A stretch of DNA of 64,000 nucleotides from Pseudomonadota bacterium (GCA_021783175.1 JAJXUF010000008.1:1-64000); one strand, 5' to 3'. Shown: positions 35,854 to 45,938, counted from the first letter of the stretch. Made by a program: numbers and translations. Notes: generated from the letters alone by a model not told the origin.

Positions 35854-38457
35854 ATGGTGAAAAAGAATATGGATCGTCAACGCATCTTCGCCCCAAGGCA
35901 GTTCCTTCAGTCGATATTTGCCTTATCCGTTTTTTTTGTTCTGGCTGGTTGCGGCCAGAAGCTTGATCTCGATGTCAGCGCCAAAATGGACGGTCAGGCG
36001 GCCCCGCAGGCCCATGTGATTGTTGATGGCAAGGACATCGGCGCCACCGACGCGCAAGGGCATTTCACCAAGTCGATTCGCAAGAAAGCCGGAGCCCAGG
36101 TAGACCTGCAGGTTGCCAAGGAGGCGCCGGGTTACCGGATCGAGCCCTGGAAGACGAGTTTCATAGTCAAGCTGCCAAAAGATGGGCAAGTCGACAAGTA
36201 CAATTTTGATGCCGATCTTCACGCGACTCGCTTTGTCACGCTGACGGTGACCGAGAAGGGCAAGCCGGTTGCCGGGGCTGTCGTACGCGCTTGGGGCAAG
36301 GAAGTGGGCCAGACTGATGACGCGGGTCAGTTTCAGTATCAATACAAAATGCTCCCGGCGAAGGGCGCCGATTTGACCGTGAGCAAGTCTGGCTATTCCA
36401 CGTGGCAGAAGACGGGCGAGCTTGAGCCCGGCGCGCAATTGCAGGTGACTCTATCGAGAGAGGCCATTGTCGGTCTTTCTGCACTGACCGATTCGTATGG
36501 TCGCGTAAGCGGCGTGTCAGGAATCAGCGTAAGCGTAAATGGCCGGAACGTCGGCCACACGGATGCGCGCGGCAATCTTACCTACCGCTACGGCGGGGAA
36601 CCAGGGAGGAAAGTGCAGTTTGTGCTTTCTGCACCGGACTATGTGCCGGCAACTTCCAAAGTCACCATCAGGCTGGAGGGTAATCAGGGGATTCAACGCT
36701 ATTTCTATCCCCTCAACCCGAAGCCGATACGTATCGCGGTATTCCGTTTCGCGGGCAATACGCCAAACGTGGATCTGAAGGCAATCGGCGAGGAGGCCGA
36801 ATCGGATGTGGCGAGGCAGTTTGCCCGCTACCCGGTATTCAGTGCCGTACCAAGTACCGAACTCCAGTCGCAGATGGAGCGCTCACGGATCACTCTCAAG
36901 AGAATTACAACACGCGGATGGCGGGGCACTTCCCTCGAGCGCAGTGTAGACGTGGTAGTGGTCGGGAGTGTCGCCAAGGAAGATAACGGCTATATCGTTG
37001 AAGCCAAGTTCTACAACATCAACGGCAAACTGATGTTGAGCGAAGTCAGTCATGCACGCAAGTCAGACGACATCAACAGCGCGGCCCGCGAGATTGTCGC
37101 GAGTGCGATCGAACATTTCCCATTCGAAGGCAATGTCGTGGCAAGTGATGGCAATCGCTACCGAATCAACATTGGTAGGCCATATCGTGTCAGCTGGGGC
37201 ACTGAGCTTGAACTGACTCGACCAGTTGTCAGCGCAGCGGGAAAACTTGAAGGCTTTCGCAGAGTCGGAGATCTCAAAGTAAAGCGCTCGAGCAGTGATG
37301 GCTCCTGGGCGGAGGTCGAAGGTCCAACCAAAGGCGAGAAAGTGGCCCTCGGTGACAGGGTTGTGCGTCAGGTGGGCAGCGAAGGTGGACGCGAGAAGGC
37401 AAGTTCCTATTTCGTGCTGCTGGCCAAGGGAGGCGTGTCTCCGGATCTCGCCCCGCTCGCAGGCGTCAATGTCTACCTGAATGACAACTGGTCCGGCACA
37501 ACTGATGCAAACGGCAAGGCGCAGGTTCCGGTACGTATCGGCAAGCGTTACAAGATGTTGCTTTATCGCGAAGGGTATCAGGATATCAACGAAAGGATCC
37601 GCATCGAGAAGAACCAGGAGCTGAAGCAATTCGCGCTGAAGGTGAACAACGCCCTTTTCAAAGTCGATTCGAAGCCGAGCGGCGCAACCGTCTTCATCGA
37701 CGGACAGGAGGTCGGCAAGACACCAATACTCGCCGGCACCTTGGTTAATCTCGGTTTCCATACTGTCAGACTATCGCTTGGCGGTGATTACCGTGATTGG
37801 CAAAAAGTGGTCGAATTCGATAAGAAGGTCGAAGATCGAACCGGCGATGCGAGTATCGTCCTGCACAAGGACTACCTGAAGATCGGAAACGAGGCCATGT
37901 CCAAGGGCGACGTCGATGGTGCGATTCGCGCCTATTCCAGTGCCAAGACCGGGCATCCCGACTATTCGCAGTGTCACGAACGCCTGGCGCAGATCTACCT
38001 GGACGATAAAAAGGACTATGACAGCGCGATCCGGGAATTCCAGGACGTACTGTCGTTGCCGGAAAACAGTCAGCTAATACACAAGCAGTACGCTGTGACC
38101 TTCACAAACCTGGGCCATGCCTATTACGAGAAGGGAAATCAGCTGGTGGAGAGCGATCCTACCAGTGCGGCGCAATACTTTGCCAAGGCCGTGCAGGCGC
38201 TGCAGACTGCCAGAGAAAATACACGCTTCTTTCCTGACGATCAGTACGACGAGGCCGTGCACGATACGTACTATTATTTGGCGCTTTCTTACGACAAGCT
38301 CTATCTAGTAACGCGGAAGCCCGGGATCAAGAACAGTGCTGATCTGGCCTGGCGGAATTACTTCGACTTTTTCCCGAAGAAGCTTGAGGGCAACCCTGTA
38401 TACGAACAGGCTCGCGCTGCGGCGCGCCAGTACTGGGCACAGATCAAGCAAAATTGA
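35854..38457 (+). CDS. Multidomain lipoprotein: Ig-like repeats, CsgG-like, PEGA and TPR
   Basis: About 867 residues. The lipobox VLAG-C33 indicates a lipid anchor. Residues 40-280 are three beta-sandwich repeats, each with a GKPVAGAxV...GxTDAxGxF pattern. From about 290 (PIRIAVFRFAGN) to 420 is a CsgG/LpoB-like alpha-beta domain of the kind found in secretion and envelope lipoproteins. Another such repeat follows near 545, then a PEGA domain at about 600-665 (VDSKPSGATVFIDGQEVGKTP) and TPR repeats from 674 to the end. The start is uncertain: ATG codons at 35854 and 35869 both give a normal signal, and neither has a strong ribosome site. Its stop overlaps a TTG in front of the next gene. Confidence 0.75.
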   Translation: MVKKNMDRQRIFAPRQFLQSIFALSVFFVLAGCGQKLDLDVSAKMDGQAAPQAHVIVDGKDIGATDAQGHFTKSIRKKAGAQVDLQVAKEAPGYRIEPWKTSFIVKLPKDGQVDKYNFDADLHATRFVTLTVTEKGKPVAGAVVRAWGKEVGQTDDAGQFQYQYKMLPAKGADLTVSKSGYSTWQKTGELEPGAQLQVTLSREAIVGLSALTDSYGRVSGVSGISVSVNGRNVGHTDARGNLTYRYGGEPGRKVQFVLSAPDYVPATSKVTIRLEGNQGIQRYFYPLNPKPIRIAVFRFAGNTPNVDLKAIGEEAESDVARQFARYPVFSAVPSTELQSQMERSRITLKRITTRGWRGTSLERSVDVVVVGSVAKEDNGYIVEAKFYNINGKLMLSEVSHARKSDDINSAAREIVASAIEHFPFEGNVVASDGNRYRINIGRPYRVSWGTELELTRPVVSAAGKLEGFRRVGDLKVKRSSSDGSWAEVEGPTKGEKVALGDRVVRQVGSEGGREKASSYFVLLAKGGVSPDLAPLAGVNVYLNDNWSGTTDANGKAQVPVRIGKRYKMLLYREGYQDINERIRIEKNQELKQFALKVNNALFKVDSKPSGATVFIDGQEVGKTPILAGTLVNLGFHTVRLSLGGDYRDWQKVVEFDKKVEDRTGDASIVLHKDYLKIGNEAMSKGDVDGAIRAYSSAKTGHPDYSQCHERLAQIYLDDKKDYDSAIREFQDVLSLPENSQLIHKQYAVTFTNLGHAYYEKGNQLVESDPTSAAQYFAKAVQALQTARENTRFFPDDQYDEAVHDTYYYLALSYDKLYLVTRKPGIKNSADLAWRNYFDFFPKKLEGNPVYEQARAAARQYWAQIKQN

Positions 38458-38483
38458 GTCCGATCGACCTGCAGGGGCGGGAC

Positions 38484-39758
38484 ATGATCATGCGCGGCCG
38501 CGTACGCGACATCATTTGCGTTGTGATGCTGTTGTTAATGGCGGCCGCGTACGCTACCGATCCCGTGGCCGTGCGACCCGCTTCGCAAGGGGCGACATCG
38601 CTGGCCATAGGCGAGCAACTACTTGGGCCGCCGCCGATGCCGGCAGCGTCTAACGCTGCCGGCTTGGGCGCAACCGGGCAGTCATCGCAGGCGAACGTGG
38701 TCACGGCGATCCAGCCGCTTTATGTGCATCCGCTGATGCCGATCGAGTCTGGCCGCAATGAATCCAACCCGTCGTGGTCGCCGGACGGCAATCTGATTGC
38801 CTTCGAGCGCAGCCGTGAGGACAAAAAAGACATCATGATTGCTCGGACAGACGGCACCATCGTGCGCGATATCTACTTCAAGCTTAATGAGGGCAGGGGA
38901 GGTAACGCGTTCTTCTTTCCCGGCGTTTCCGACGAAACAAGCTATAACGCGGGTATAACCTGGTCGCCCACGGGGAACAGAGTGGTTTTTATGAGCAACG
39001 GCGGTGAAGGAAACTACGACCTCTATCTCACCGATTTCGGAGGTACCACGACACGCCTTACTTATAACCGGCAAAAGGATGGACATGCCAATTGGTCGCC
39101 AACCAATGACCAATTGGTTTTTGTTTCCGGGCGTAGCGGCGAAGGAGATCTGTACCTGCTGAATCTTGCCCCCCGCGTACTCACAAGACTCACATGGGGA
39201 CACCGGCCGTTTTTGTATCCCCAGTGGTCACCGGACGGGCGACGTATCGCAATGGTGCACGGCAGCAACGCGAATCACCACATCTATGTCATTGATGACA
39301 TTACACGACCCAGACAGACGCTTCACCCGCTGACCACATGGGCGTATGACGATTTGCGCCCGATCTGGTCGCCGGATGGCAGCAAGATTGCCTTCTATTC
39401 CAACTACAACAAGGATAACGACCCAAAGACATGGTCGATAATCGTTGTCGCGGCAGATGGTTCCGATCCGAAAGAGGGAAATGGTCTGGCAGCGAAGGTC
39501 GTTGCGACCAATGTTGTTGCCGATGTCGAGCGTGGTCCGGTCTGGATGCCGGACAGCAACCGTATTGTCTATGCCAAGAACGACAGCAAGGCGTATAACC
39601 CGATTTACATAGTGGACTTGTTGCATCACACCAATCTTCCGCTTGAGACAGGCACGAAAATGAATCATGACATTGCCTGTTCTTCGCGGGGTGTCCTAGC
39701 TTTTCGGGCGCAAGTGAACCAGTGGGATCAAATATTCGTGGCCGGACTACAGAACTGA
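38484..39758 (+). CDS. Secreted TolB-like beta-propeller protein
   Basis: About 424 residues. A Sec signal ends near AYA-TDP. Residues 85-400 contain six PD40-type blades, each seen as WSPDGxxIAF or a variant: NPSWSPDG, GITWSPTG, HANWSPTN, YPQWSPDG, RPIWSPDG and GPVWMPDS. This is the fold of TolB, but the TolB N-terminal domain is absent and no tol genes are near, so it is not the Tol-Pal TolB. The ATG at 38484 follows AGGGGC; the frame itself opens at a TTG overlapping the upstream stop. It lies four bases ahead of the TPR gene. Confidence 0.78.
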   Translation: MIMRGRVRDIICVVMLLLMAAAYATDPVAVRPASQGATSLAIGEQLLGPPPMPAASNAAGLGATGQSSQANVVTAIQPLYVHPLMPIESGRNESNPSWSPDGNLIAFERSREDKKDIMIARTDGTIVRDIYFKLNEGRGGNAFFFPGVSDETSYNAGITWSPTGNRVVFMSNGGEGNYDLYLTDFGGTTTRLTYNRQKDGHANWSPTNDQLVFVSGRSGEGDLYLLNLAPRVLTRLTWGHRPFLYPQWSPDGRRIAMVHGSNANHHIYVIDDITRPRQTLHPLTTWAYDDLRPIWSPDGSKIAFYSNYNKDNDPKTWSIIVVAADGSDPKEGNGLAAKVVATNVVADVERGPVWMPDSNRIVYAKNDSKAYNPIYIVDLLHHTNLPLETGTKMNHDIACSSRGVLAFRAQVNQWDQIFVAGLQN

Positions 39759-39761
39759 CCG

Positions 39762-41264
39762 ATGCGAAACATGAAAAGAAACATCCGATTGATCGGTTAT
39801 GTTGTCGGGTTGTCGTCACTAGTCGTGGCGGCAACCGCCGCAGCGAGCGCAGCCGATTCCGGCCCCGTGGCGCAGGCCATGAAATTCTACGAAATGCATC
39901 ACTACAGCGGAGCTGCCTCAGTACTGCGTACTGCACTGCCGACACTTGATCCCTCCCACCAGGCAGCGGGTGAATTGGCGCTTGGAATGATTTATACAAA
40001 AAGTGCGGCTTTGCATCGGGAGCTAGCCAGTGCGGCTGCGCTTGCGCAGGTAGATTATTTTTCGCGCCTTGCGCGTGAACGCGGCAAGAATGTCAGTCGT
40101 GCGGCGCCCCTTTTTCTCGGAGAGGCGCTGTTGGCGCAAAACAGGGCGCGGGATGCCGCCGCTGCATTCAAGGGCCTGTTGGCGCGGCGCGGGATTCCTC
40201 TGCGCGATCGCATGCTTGCGCACATCAATCTCGGATTATGCTATCAAAAGATAGGGCAACCCGGAAACGCTGCGCGTCAATGGAACGAAGCGAAGAGTTC
40301 TGACCCAGAGATCAGAATGGCGCTCGCCGCAAGCTACGGCCGGGCCGGGATGAGGCAAGCAGGGGGCATCGCCGAAAGCGCACGCCGCGCCGCCGGCGGC
40401 AAAGTGTCGGAAATGATGCGCGAGGACCTCTTGTCGGTGTATGCAAATGAGGGTGAAGTCGACAAGGCGTTCGCGCTGTTGCAGCACATTGATCTTAACG
40501 CTCCCACATATACCGAAGTGCTTGGCAAATCGGACACGCTTAATTTTTACAGCCCTTATCTGTTGGGCGACTTGGCGCGCCTCGATGAGCGTGCTGCAAT
40601 CGTCTACCTGAACAAGGCGGAACAGGATCCGACCCTGAAGGGCACCGCAGAATACTATCTTGGCAAGGCATACGTCATGGACGGCCAGCCACAAGCCGCG
40701 GCGCGTGCCCTAGATGATTTCATGGCGCAACCTCAATTTGCCTCCCAGATTCGCGACCGCGCACGAGTGCGGCGCGCGACGGTTGACTACCTGCTTTCCA
40801 GACGCGCTCAGGCCCTGAGTGAGTGGGACAGTATGACTCAGGAGCATCCGGACGATGTCGATCTTCTGGCGCAAATTGTGCTGGCATGCCGCAGCGTCGC
40901 AGCCGATTGTCCGAAAATAGTGACGCGTGCCGCCATGACCGCTGATGCCGGTCAGGGCCGGCGCTATGCCGGCCTAGATGTGGCAGTAGGGCGTTACTAC
41001 TTTGACAAGCAGAATTATTCGAAGGCTATCTGGTACATGGAAGCCGGACGCGACAAGGGAAACAAGAACAAGATCGAGGCGAATGATCCCATTATGCTTG
41101 TTGATCTTGCGTCGGCCTATTACAAAACGATGCTCTATTCCCAGAACCTTGAAATTTATTTCGGGATGAGCAGCGAGTACCCGGAAGTGCGTCAGATTCA
41201 GGATGCTGTGCAAGGAGTCTATTCCATGGTGCAGCGGAGCGCAGGCGACGTGAAAATATTTTGA
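39762..41264 (+). CDS. Secreted TPR-repeat protein
   Basis: A 500-residue protein with a signal peptide (cleavage near ASA-ADS, about residue 31) and helical tetratricopeptide-like repeats over most of its length (for example AAFKGLLARRGIPLRDRMLAHINLGLCYQ..., GTAEYYLGKAYVMDGQPQAAARAL, and VAVGRYYFDKQNYSKAIWYM). Such proteins act as periplasmic or outer-membrane scaffolds. It starts four bases after the propeller gene; a second ATG at 39771 is possible. The next gene is the peptide-binding protein, 59 bases on. Confidence 0.75.
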   Translation: MRNMKRNIRLIGYVVGLSSLVVAATAAASAADSGPVAQAMKFYEMHHYSGAASVLRTALPTLDPSHQAAGELALGMIYTKSAALHRELASAAALAQVDYFSRLARERGKNVSRAAPLFLGEALLAQNRARDAAAAFKGLLARRGIPLRDRMLAHINLGLCYQKIGQPGNAARQWNEAKSSDPEIRMALAASYGRAGMRQAGGIAESARRAAGGKVSEMMREDLLSVYANEGEVDKAFALLQHIDLNAPTYTEVLGKSDTLNFYSPYLLGDLARLDERAAIVYLNKAEQDPTLKGTAEYYLGKAYVMDGQPQAAARALDDFMAQPQFASQIRDRARVRRATVDYLLSRRAQALSEWDSMTQEHPDDVDLLAQIVLACRSVAADCPKIVTRAAMTADAGQGRRYAGLDVAVGRYYFDKQNYSKAIWYMEAGRDKGNKNKIEANDPIMLVDLASAYYKTMLYSQNLEIYFGMSSEYPEVRQIQDAVQGVYSMVQRSAGDVKIF

Positions 41265-41323
41265 GTCATGTTCTGCGAACGGTAATCGGTCAACCATACA
41301 ATTCGAGAGTGAGAGAGGTCGGT

Positions 41324-42943
41324 ATGAAAAGGATTCGTTCTGTGCTGGCGTTGTTGTTGCTTGGCGTGACCTTGCTGGTTCCCGCTTTGTCTCTGGCAGC
41401 AGGCAGGAACGATGGACGGCCGGATGGGGGGACGCTGCGCTATGGCGAATACGGCCGGGCGGCTACACTCGACCCGATAACCAGCAATGAAATGGTGGCA
41501 GTTCGCGTTGACGAGTTGTTGTTTAATGGACTAGTCGGAATCAATGACAGACAGGAGATTGTTCCTGAGCTGGCACAAAGCTGGGACGTGTCCAAAGATG
41601 GGCTTGTCTACATATTCCATCTGCGGCACGACGTCCTCTGGCATCCGAAAGGCAACGACCAGGCCAAGCCGTTCAATGCGGATGATGTGGTCTTCACATA
41701 CAACATCATGATGAATCCGAAGACTGTCACGCCTCTCAAGGTAAGGTATGAGTTCATCAAGAGCGTGAAAAAGCTGGACGACTACACGGTGCAGTTCACC
41801 CTTAAGCGCCCTATCCTCAATGCGCTGGCCGAGTTTACGTTCAAGATAATACCCCGCTTTGGACCAGCCAATCCCGTATACCTCACACGCGAAGATCCGT
41901 TCGTGCAGAATCCGATCGGCACGGGACCCTACATGCTAAAGAACGTGACGACAGACGGTGAGATCGTCATGGTGGCCAACGACAATTACTTCAAGGGCAG
42001 GCCGCACATAAACAAGTTCGTCGCCAAGCCGTTTGCTGACCAGAACATCATGACGCAGGCAATGATGTTCAATGCGATAGACATGATTGTGCTGGTCAAT
42101 CCCCGCGACGTACCTGAGATACAGGGTGACCGCCGGTTCATACTGCAGCCGTATAACGCGTTGTCCTACTCGTTCTTCGGTTACAACTGCCGTAATCCGC
42201 TGCTTGCAGACAAGCGCGTGCGCCAGGCATTCACCTATGCAGTGAATCGCCAGGAAATGCTTGATTCCTTCTTCAATGGGCAGGGTACGATAATTTCCGG
42301 ACCGTTTGCGCCCGGCAGCTGGGCCTACAATCTTGACGTGAAGCCTTTCCCGTACGATCCACAGAAAGCAATCTCGCTACTTAAGGAAGCTGGATTCACG
42401 CCGGGTCCTGACGGGATCATGCAGAAGGACGGCAAGAAGTTGGTGTTGACCCTCAAGGTTCCCATCGACAAGGAGAGCGAATCAGTGAAGCGTGTGGTTC
42501 TGGCCTTCCAGAACTACCTGAAGAACATAGGAGTGACCATTAACGTCCAATTCGAGGAATGGCAGGCCTGGAAGGAGGACGTATTTCGTGACCATAACTT
42601 TGACGTGGTATTCGCCTCGTGGGTGTTTGACGATTCCGCGGACATATCATCACTGTTCCATTCCTCCGAGATCGGCCCGTGGAAGAACAACTTCATCGGC
42701 TATTCCAATCCGCAGGTTGACAGTTTAATCGCGGAAAGCAAGTTGACTCTAGATTATGAGAAGCGCCGCACCATCGACCGCAAGCTGCACGCAATTTTGG
42801 CCGACCAGCAGCCGTATACGTTCCTTTGGACGCTAACGAATTATGCGGCCTACAACAGGAAGATTCATCACGTCGAAATTCAGCCATACAAATTCTTTAC
42901 CTACGCTGACCAGTGGTTCATACCTGAGTCGGAGCAGCAATAG
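41324..42943 (+). CDS. ABC transporter peptide-binding protein (DppA/OppA family)
   Basis: A 539-residue periplasmic solute-binding protein, family 5. It has a Sec signal peptide cleaved near SLA-AGR, without a lipobox. Family features are GGTLRYGEYGRAATLDPI at the mature start, ELAQSWDVSKDGLVYIFHLRHDVLWH, FNADDVVFTYN, PIGTGPYMLKN and KRVRQAFTYAVNRQ. GAGAGAGG precedes the ATG at 41324; the frame begins earlier at 41261 over the TPR gene stop. Binds di- or oligopeptides in relatives; here the ligand is open. Confidence 0.92.
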   Translation: MKRIRSVLALLLLGVTLLVPALSLAAGRNDGRPDGGTLRYGEYGRAATLDPITSNEMVAVRVDELLFNGLVGINDRQEIVPELAQSWDVSKDGLVYIFHLRHDVLWHPKGNDQAKPFNADDVVFTYNIMMNPKTVTPLKVRYEFIKSVKKLDDYTVQFTLKRPILNALAEFTFKIIPRFGPANPVYLTREDPFVQNPIGTGPYMLKNVTTDGEIVMVANDNYFKGRPHINKFVAKPFADQNIMTQAMMFNAIDMIVLVNPRDVPEIQGDRRFILQPYNALSYSFFGYNCRNPLLADKRVRQAFTYAVNRQEMLDSFFNGQGTIISGPFAPGSWAYNLDVKPFPYDPQKAISLLKEAGFTPGPDGIMQKDGKKLVLTLKVPIDKESESVKRVVLAFQNYLKNIGVTINVQFEEWQAWKEDVFRDHNFDVVFASWVFDDSADISSLFHSSEIGPWKNNFIGYSNPQVDSLIAESKLTLDYEKRRTIDRKLHAILADQQPYTFLWTLTNYAAYNRKIHHVEIQPYKFFTYADQWFIPESEQQ

Positions 42944-42957
42944 GCAAAGGCGAGTTG

Positions 42958-43920
42958 ATGCGACAGGCGGCAATATATCCGATCGCCAGAACGCTGATAC
43001 GCGAATTGGCAATGACCGCACTGCTGATGCTTGGCGTCAGCTTTGTGGTGTTTGTCATACTCTACGTCTCGCCGGGCGATCCGTTTAGTGCGCTGCTCGG
43101 CGGACAGATGCCGAGCGCACAAAACGAAGCAGGAATTCGTGCAGCGCTGGGAATTCCTCAGACCTGGTATGGCCAGTACTTGTCGTGGCTAACGCACCTC
43201 TTGCGAGGTGATTTTGGAAACTCCATCATCACCGGGTTGCCAGTTTTCTCGCAGGTTGTGCGTGTGGGAATCAATACTCTTTACCTGACGCTCGGATCAA
43301 TGCTGGTTACGTTGATCATTGCCGTCCCGATCGCGCTGTACTCCGCGGCGCGCGGCACAACACCGACCGGAGTGGTATTCACGCTCGGCGCCTACGTAAT
43401 CTCGGCGCTTCCGGTATTCTGGCTTGGATACATAGTGATTTATATATTTATACACAGATTCGGATTGTTTCCGATTGCCTTTGGGTCCTCGATACCGGAG
43501 GCCCACCGTTTGATGTTTTTCATGCTTCCGATTCTGGTGCTCGGCATAGGCAACGGCACGACCAGCGAGATCATACGCACTTTGCGGGAGGAAATGAGTC
43601 GCGTGATGGCGGAAGATTACATTCGTACAGCACGCGCCAAGGGCGCTTCGGTTTGGCGGCACGCGTTCCGTGAAGGGTTTCTTCTACCCGTGACCGGGAT
43701 TGTGGCATCTAAAATTCCCTTCATTCTCGGAGGTGCCGTGATTGTGGAGCAGGTGTTCAACTGGCCTGGCATGGGGCGCATGGCGTGGCAGGCAGCCCAG
43801 CAACGGGACTTCCCCGTAATTATGGGTATCGCAATCATCGCTGCCGCTTTTGTGCGTATCGGTAGCTTGATTCAGCGCATCGTGTTCACTGCGGTAAATC
43901 CCCGCGCATCGCAGCTCTAG
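42958..43920 (+). CDS. Peptide-type ABC transporter permease (DppB-like)
   Basis: A 320-residue inner-membrane subunit with six helices. The N-terminal signature YVSPGDPFSALLGG matches the DppB/OppB group (usually PGDP). The coupling loop is EEMSRVMAEDYIRTARAKGASVWRHAFREG. The ATG at 42958 lies 14 bases after the binding-protein stop. It lacks nothing obvious. Confidence 0.92.
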   Translation: MRQAAIYPIARTLIRELAMTALLMLGVSFVVFVILYVSPGDPFSALLGGQMPSAQNEAGIRAALGIPQTWYGQYLSWLTHLLRGDFGNSIITGLPVFSQVVRVGINTLYLTLGSMLVTLIIAVPIALYSAARGTTPTGVVFTLGAYVISALPVFWLGYIVIYIFIHRFGLFPIAFGSSIPEAHRLMFFMLPILVLGIGNGTTSEIIRTLREEMSRVMAEDYIRTARAKGASVWRHAFREGFLLPVTGIVASKIPFILGGAVIVEQVFNWPGMGRMAWQAAQQRDFPVIMGIAIIAAAFVRIGSLIQRIVFTAVNPRASQL

Positions 43921-43928
43921 CGCACGCC

Positions 43929-44822
43929 ATGGAGCACTACAGTCAGATCGACGATGCAATCGGGAAAAGCCGCGCGGCCCCGCGTTGGAAAGTGGTGGAT
44001 GCGGTAGATATCGCCTGCGTGGCATACGGATTGATAGTGGTCAGTCTGGTATTCGTCTCCTACATTCTCGGTGCGCTGCATCTTCTTCCCAGGGACCCCC
44101 AACAGATCGACGTTTCTATGCTCTTGGCACCCCCGGGGACCGCCGGCCATTTGCTCGGGACGGATTTTCTCGGGCGTGACATTCTTTCTCGCTTAATAGT
44201 TGGGATTCAAGCTTATTTTCTTCCGGGACTGCTGGCCATTACCATCGCCTTGGGCGCCGGCACATCTCTGGGGGTGCTTGCCGGTTACCGCGTTGGCGGG
44301 GTCGAGACGGCAGTTACCTATTTCTCCAATCTTGTGGATTCGTTTCCACGGTTAGTGCTGATTCTTCTCGTAGTCGCCGCTTTTAAGCCCGATATCTACT
44401 ACATCATGACAGTTGTCGGGATTACCAACATTCCAACCGTGGCGTCCCTGATTAAGGCCAAGATAGGGATGCTGCGTGACAAGAATTTTATCGAGGCCGC
44501 GCAGGCCCTGGGTCTTTCGGCTCGAACGATCATTCTCAAACATATAATCTGGTACAACTGCCGGGCTGTTCTTATTATCCAGGCAACTTTGGGAATGGGC
44601 GAAGCAATTCTGATGGAGACCAGCCTGAGTTATCTCGGGTTCGGCGTACAGGAGCCGACTCCATCGTGGGGTAACATGGTTCAGGCTGGGTCAAATTACT
44701 TCATGCAGGGTAAATTTTGGCCGTCGACCGCGCCGGCCCTTGCTATTCTTTTCACCATACTCGGTTTTTATCTGTTGGGCGACGGTCTCAATAATATCCT
44801 CGAAGGCAAGCGCGGCAGATGA
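43929..44822 (+). CDS. Peptide-type ABC transporter permease (DppC-like)
   Basis: A 297-residue second permease with the LLGTDFLGRDILSRL motif (residues about 78-92) typical of DppC/OppC, six membrane helices in total and the coupling loop IEAAQALGLSARTIILKHI. It starts eight bases after the DppB-like gene and overlaps the next ATPase gene by four bases (ATGA). Confidence 0.92.
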   Translation: MEHYSQIDDAIGKSRAAPRWKVVDAVDIACVAYGLIVVSLVFVSYILGALHLLPRDPQQIDVSMLLAPPGTAGHLLGTDFLGRDILSRLIVGIQAYFLPGLLAITIALGAGTSLGVLAGYRVGGVETAVTYFSNLVDSFPRLVLILLVVAAFKPDIYYIMTVVGITNIPTVASLIKAKIGMLRDKNFIEAAQALGLSARTIILKHIIWYNCRAVLIIQATLGMGEAILMETSLSYLGFGVQEPTPSWGNMVQAGSNYFMQGKFWPSTAPALAILFTILGFYLLGDGLNNILEGKRGR

Positions 44823-45928
44823 GCGAAGCACCTTTATTGCGCATAGAAAACCTGCGTACGTATTTCTATTCGCGCGGCCGGCAGGCCTTCATTCGATCAG
44901 TTGATGGCGTATCGTTTGAGATAGGTCGTGGCGAAACGCTGGGAGTTGTAGGTGAAAGCGGCAGTGGAAAAAGCATAACCGCATTGTCGGTTCTCGGACT
45001 GATACAAGGTGGTCCTGGTGTCATCGCAGGCAAGATCGGTTTCAAGACGGAACGGGTGCAGAAGAATCTTCTGCAGGACCTCGAAAGTTTCGTGAGAACG
45101 ACTGAAAGCAACGGGCGGATCATGCAGGTGCAAAAAGACGGCGGCGCCTGGCGCAGCAACGTGGAGCGGGTCATGGCTGGCATCCGCGGCCGCGAAATTG
45201 CAATGATATTCCAGAACCCGAAGGCGTCCTTGAATCCATTCACTTCGGTGGGCGCGCAGATTAGCGAGGCGATTCGGCTTCATACCGGCATCAAGGACGC
45301 GAAGGAGGCGCGCGAGCGGGCACTGGGCTGGCTCGACAGGGTGAAAATAGACAGCCCGCGGCTGCGATACGAAAGTCATCCTTCCGGTCTTTCTGGTGGC
45401 ATGTGCCAGCGTGTCATGATTGCAATGGCACTTTCGTCCGAACCCGCGTTGCTTATTGCCGACGAACCTACCACCGGGTTGGACGCCACTATCCAGTCAA
45501 AGATTGTGGATCTCCTGGGTGAACTGAAAGCGGAACTGGGTATAACAATCCTGCTGATCAGTCATGACATTGGCGTGATTTCCAGGCTTTCCGAGCGCGT
45601 CGCGGTGATGTATGGGGGTACCGTGGTCGAGGACGGAATGGCATCTGAGATTCTGTCTGCGCGTTCTGCGGTCAAGCATCCATACACAGCGGCGCTCTTG
45701 CGCTCCAGACCAAGTGCCGAACATATCGCGCGCGGGGAGCGCCTGCGTGCCATCGAGGGCGAAGTCCTCGATACCATCAACGTGCCCCGTGGCTGCCGTT
45801 TCTACGAACGTTGCGACCGGGTGACTGCCGATATCCGGATGTTGTGCGCCGAGCAGGAACCGGAACTTCTGCAAGTTGACGCCGGCCACCGCGTGCGCTG
45901 CTGGCAGTATGTGAGGCAGGCAAGCTAG
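44819..45928 (+). CDS. Peptide-type ABC transporter ATPase with insertion (DppD-like)
   Basis: A 369-residue ATPase. Walker A GESGSGKS is at 45-52, Q132 in MIFQNPKASLNPF, signature at 191-195, Walker B LLIADEP at 211-217 and the switch His at 249. Two oddities are visible. First, between Walker A and the Q-loop there are about 30 extra residues (roughly 76-116) with a charged, helix-forming sequence not found in standard DppD. Second, the signature reads LSGGMCQRV, with Cys196 replacing the usual Arg. The C-terminal oligopeptide-transporter zone with Cys residues (GCRFYERCDRV, MLCAEQEPEL) is present. It is coupled to the DppC-like gene. Confidence 0.9.
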   Translation: MSEAPLLRIENLRTYFYSRGRQAFIRSVDGVSFEIGRGETLGVVGESGSGKSITALSVLGLIQGGPGVIAGKIGFKTERVQKNLLQDLESFVRTTESNGRIMQVQKDGGAWRSNVERVMAGIRGREIAMIFQNPKASLNPFTSVGAQISEAIRLHTGIKDAKEARERALGWLDRVKIDSPRLRYESHPSGLSGGMCQRVMIAMALSSEPALLIADEPTTGLDATIQSKIVDLLGELKAELGITILLISHDIGVISRLSERVAVMYGGTVVEDGMASEILSARSAVKHPYTAALLRSRPSAEHIARGERLRAIEGEVLDTINVPRGCRFYERCDRVTADIRMLCAEQEPELLQVDAGHRVRCWQYVRQAS

Positions 45929-45938
45929 CGGGGACGCC

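Noticed and set aside
38484..39758. Calling the propeller TolB of the Tol-Pal system
   Set aside because: No tolQ, tolR, tolA or pal nearby and the TolB N-terminal domain is missing.
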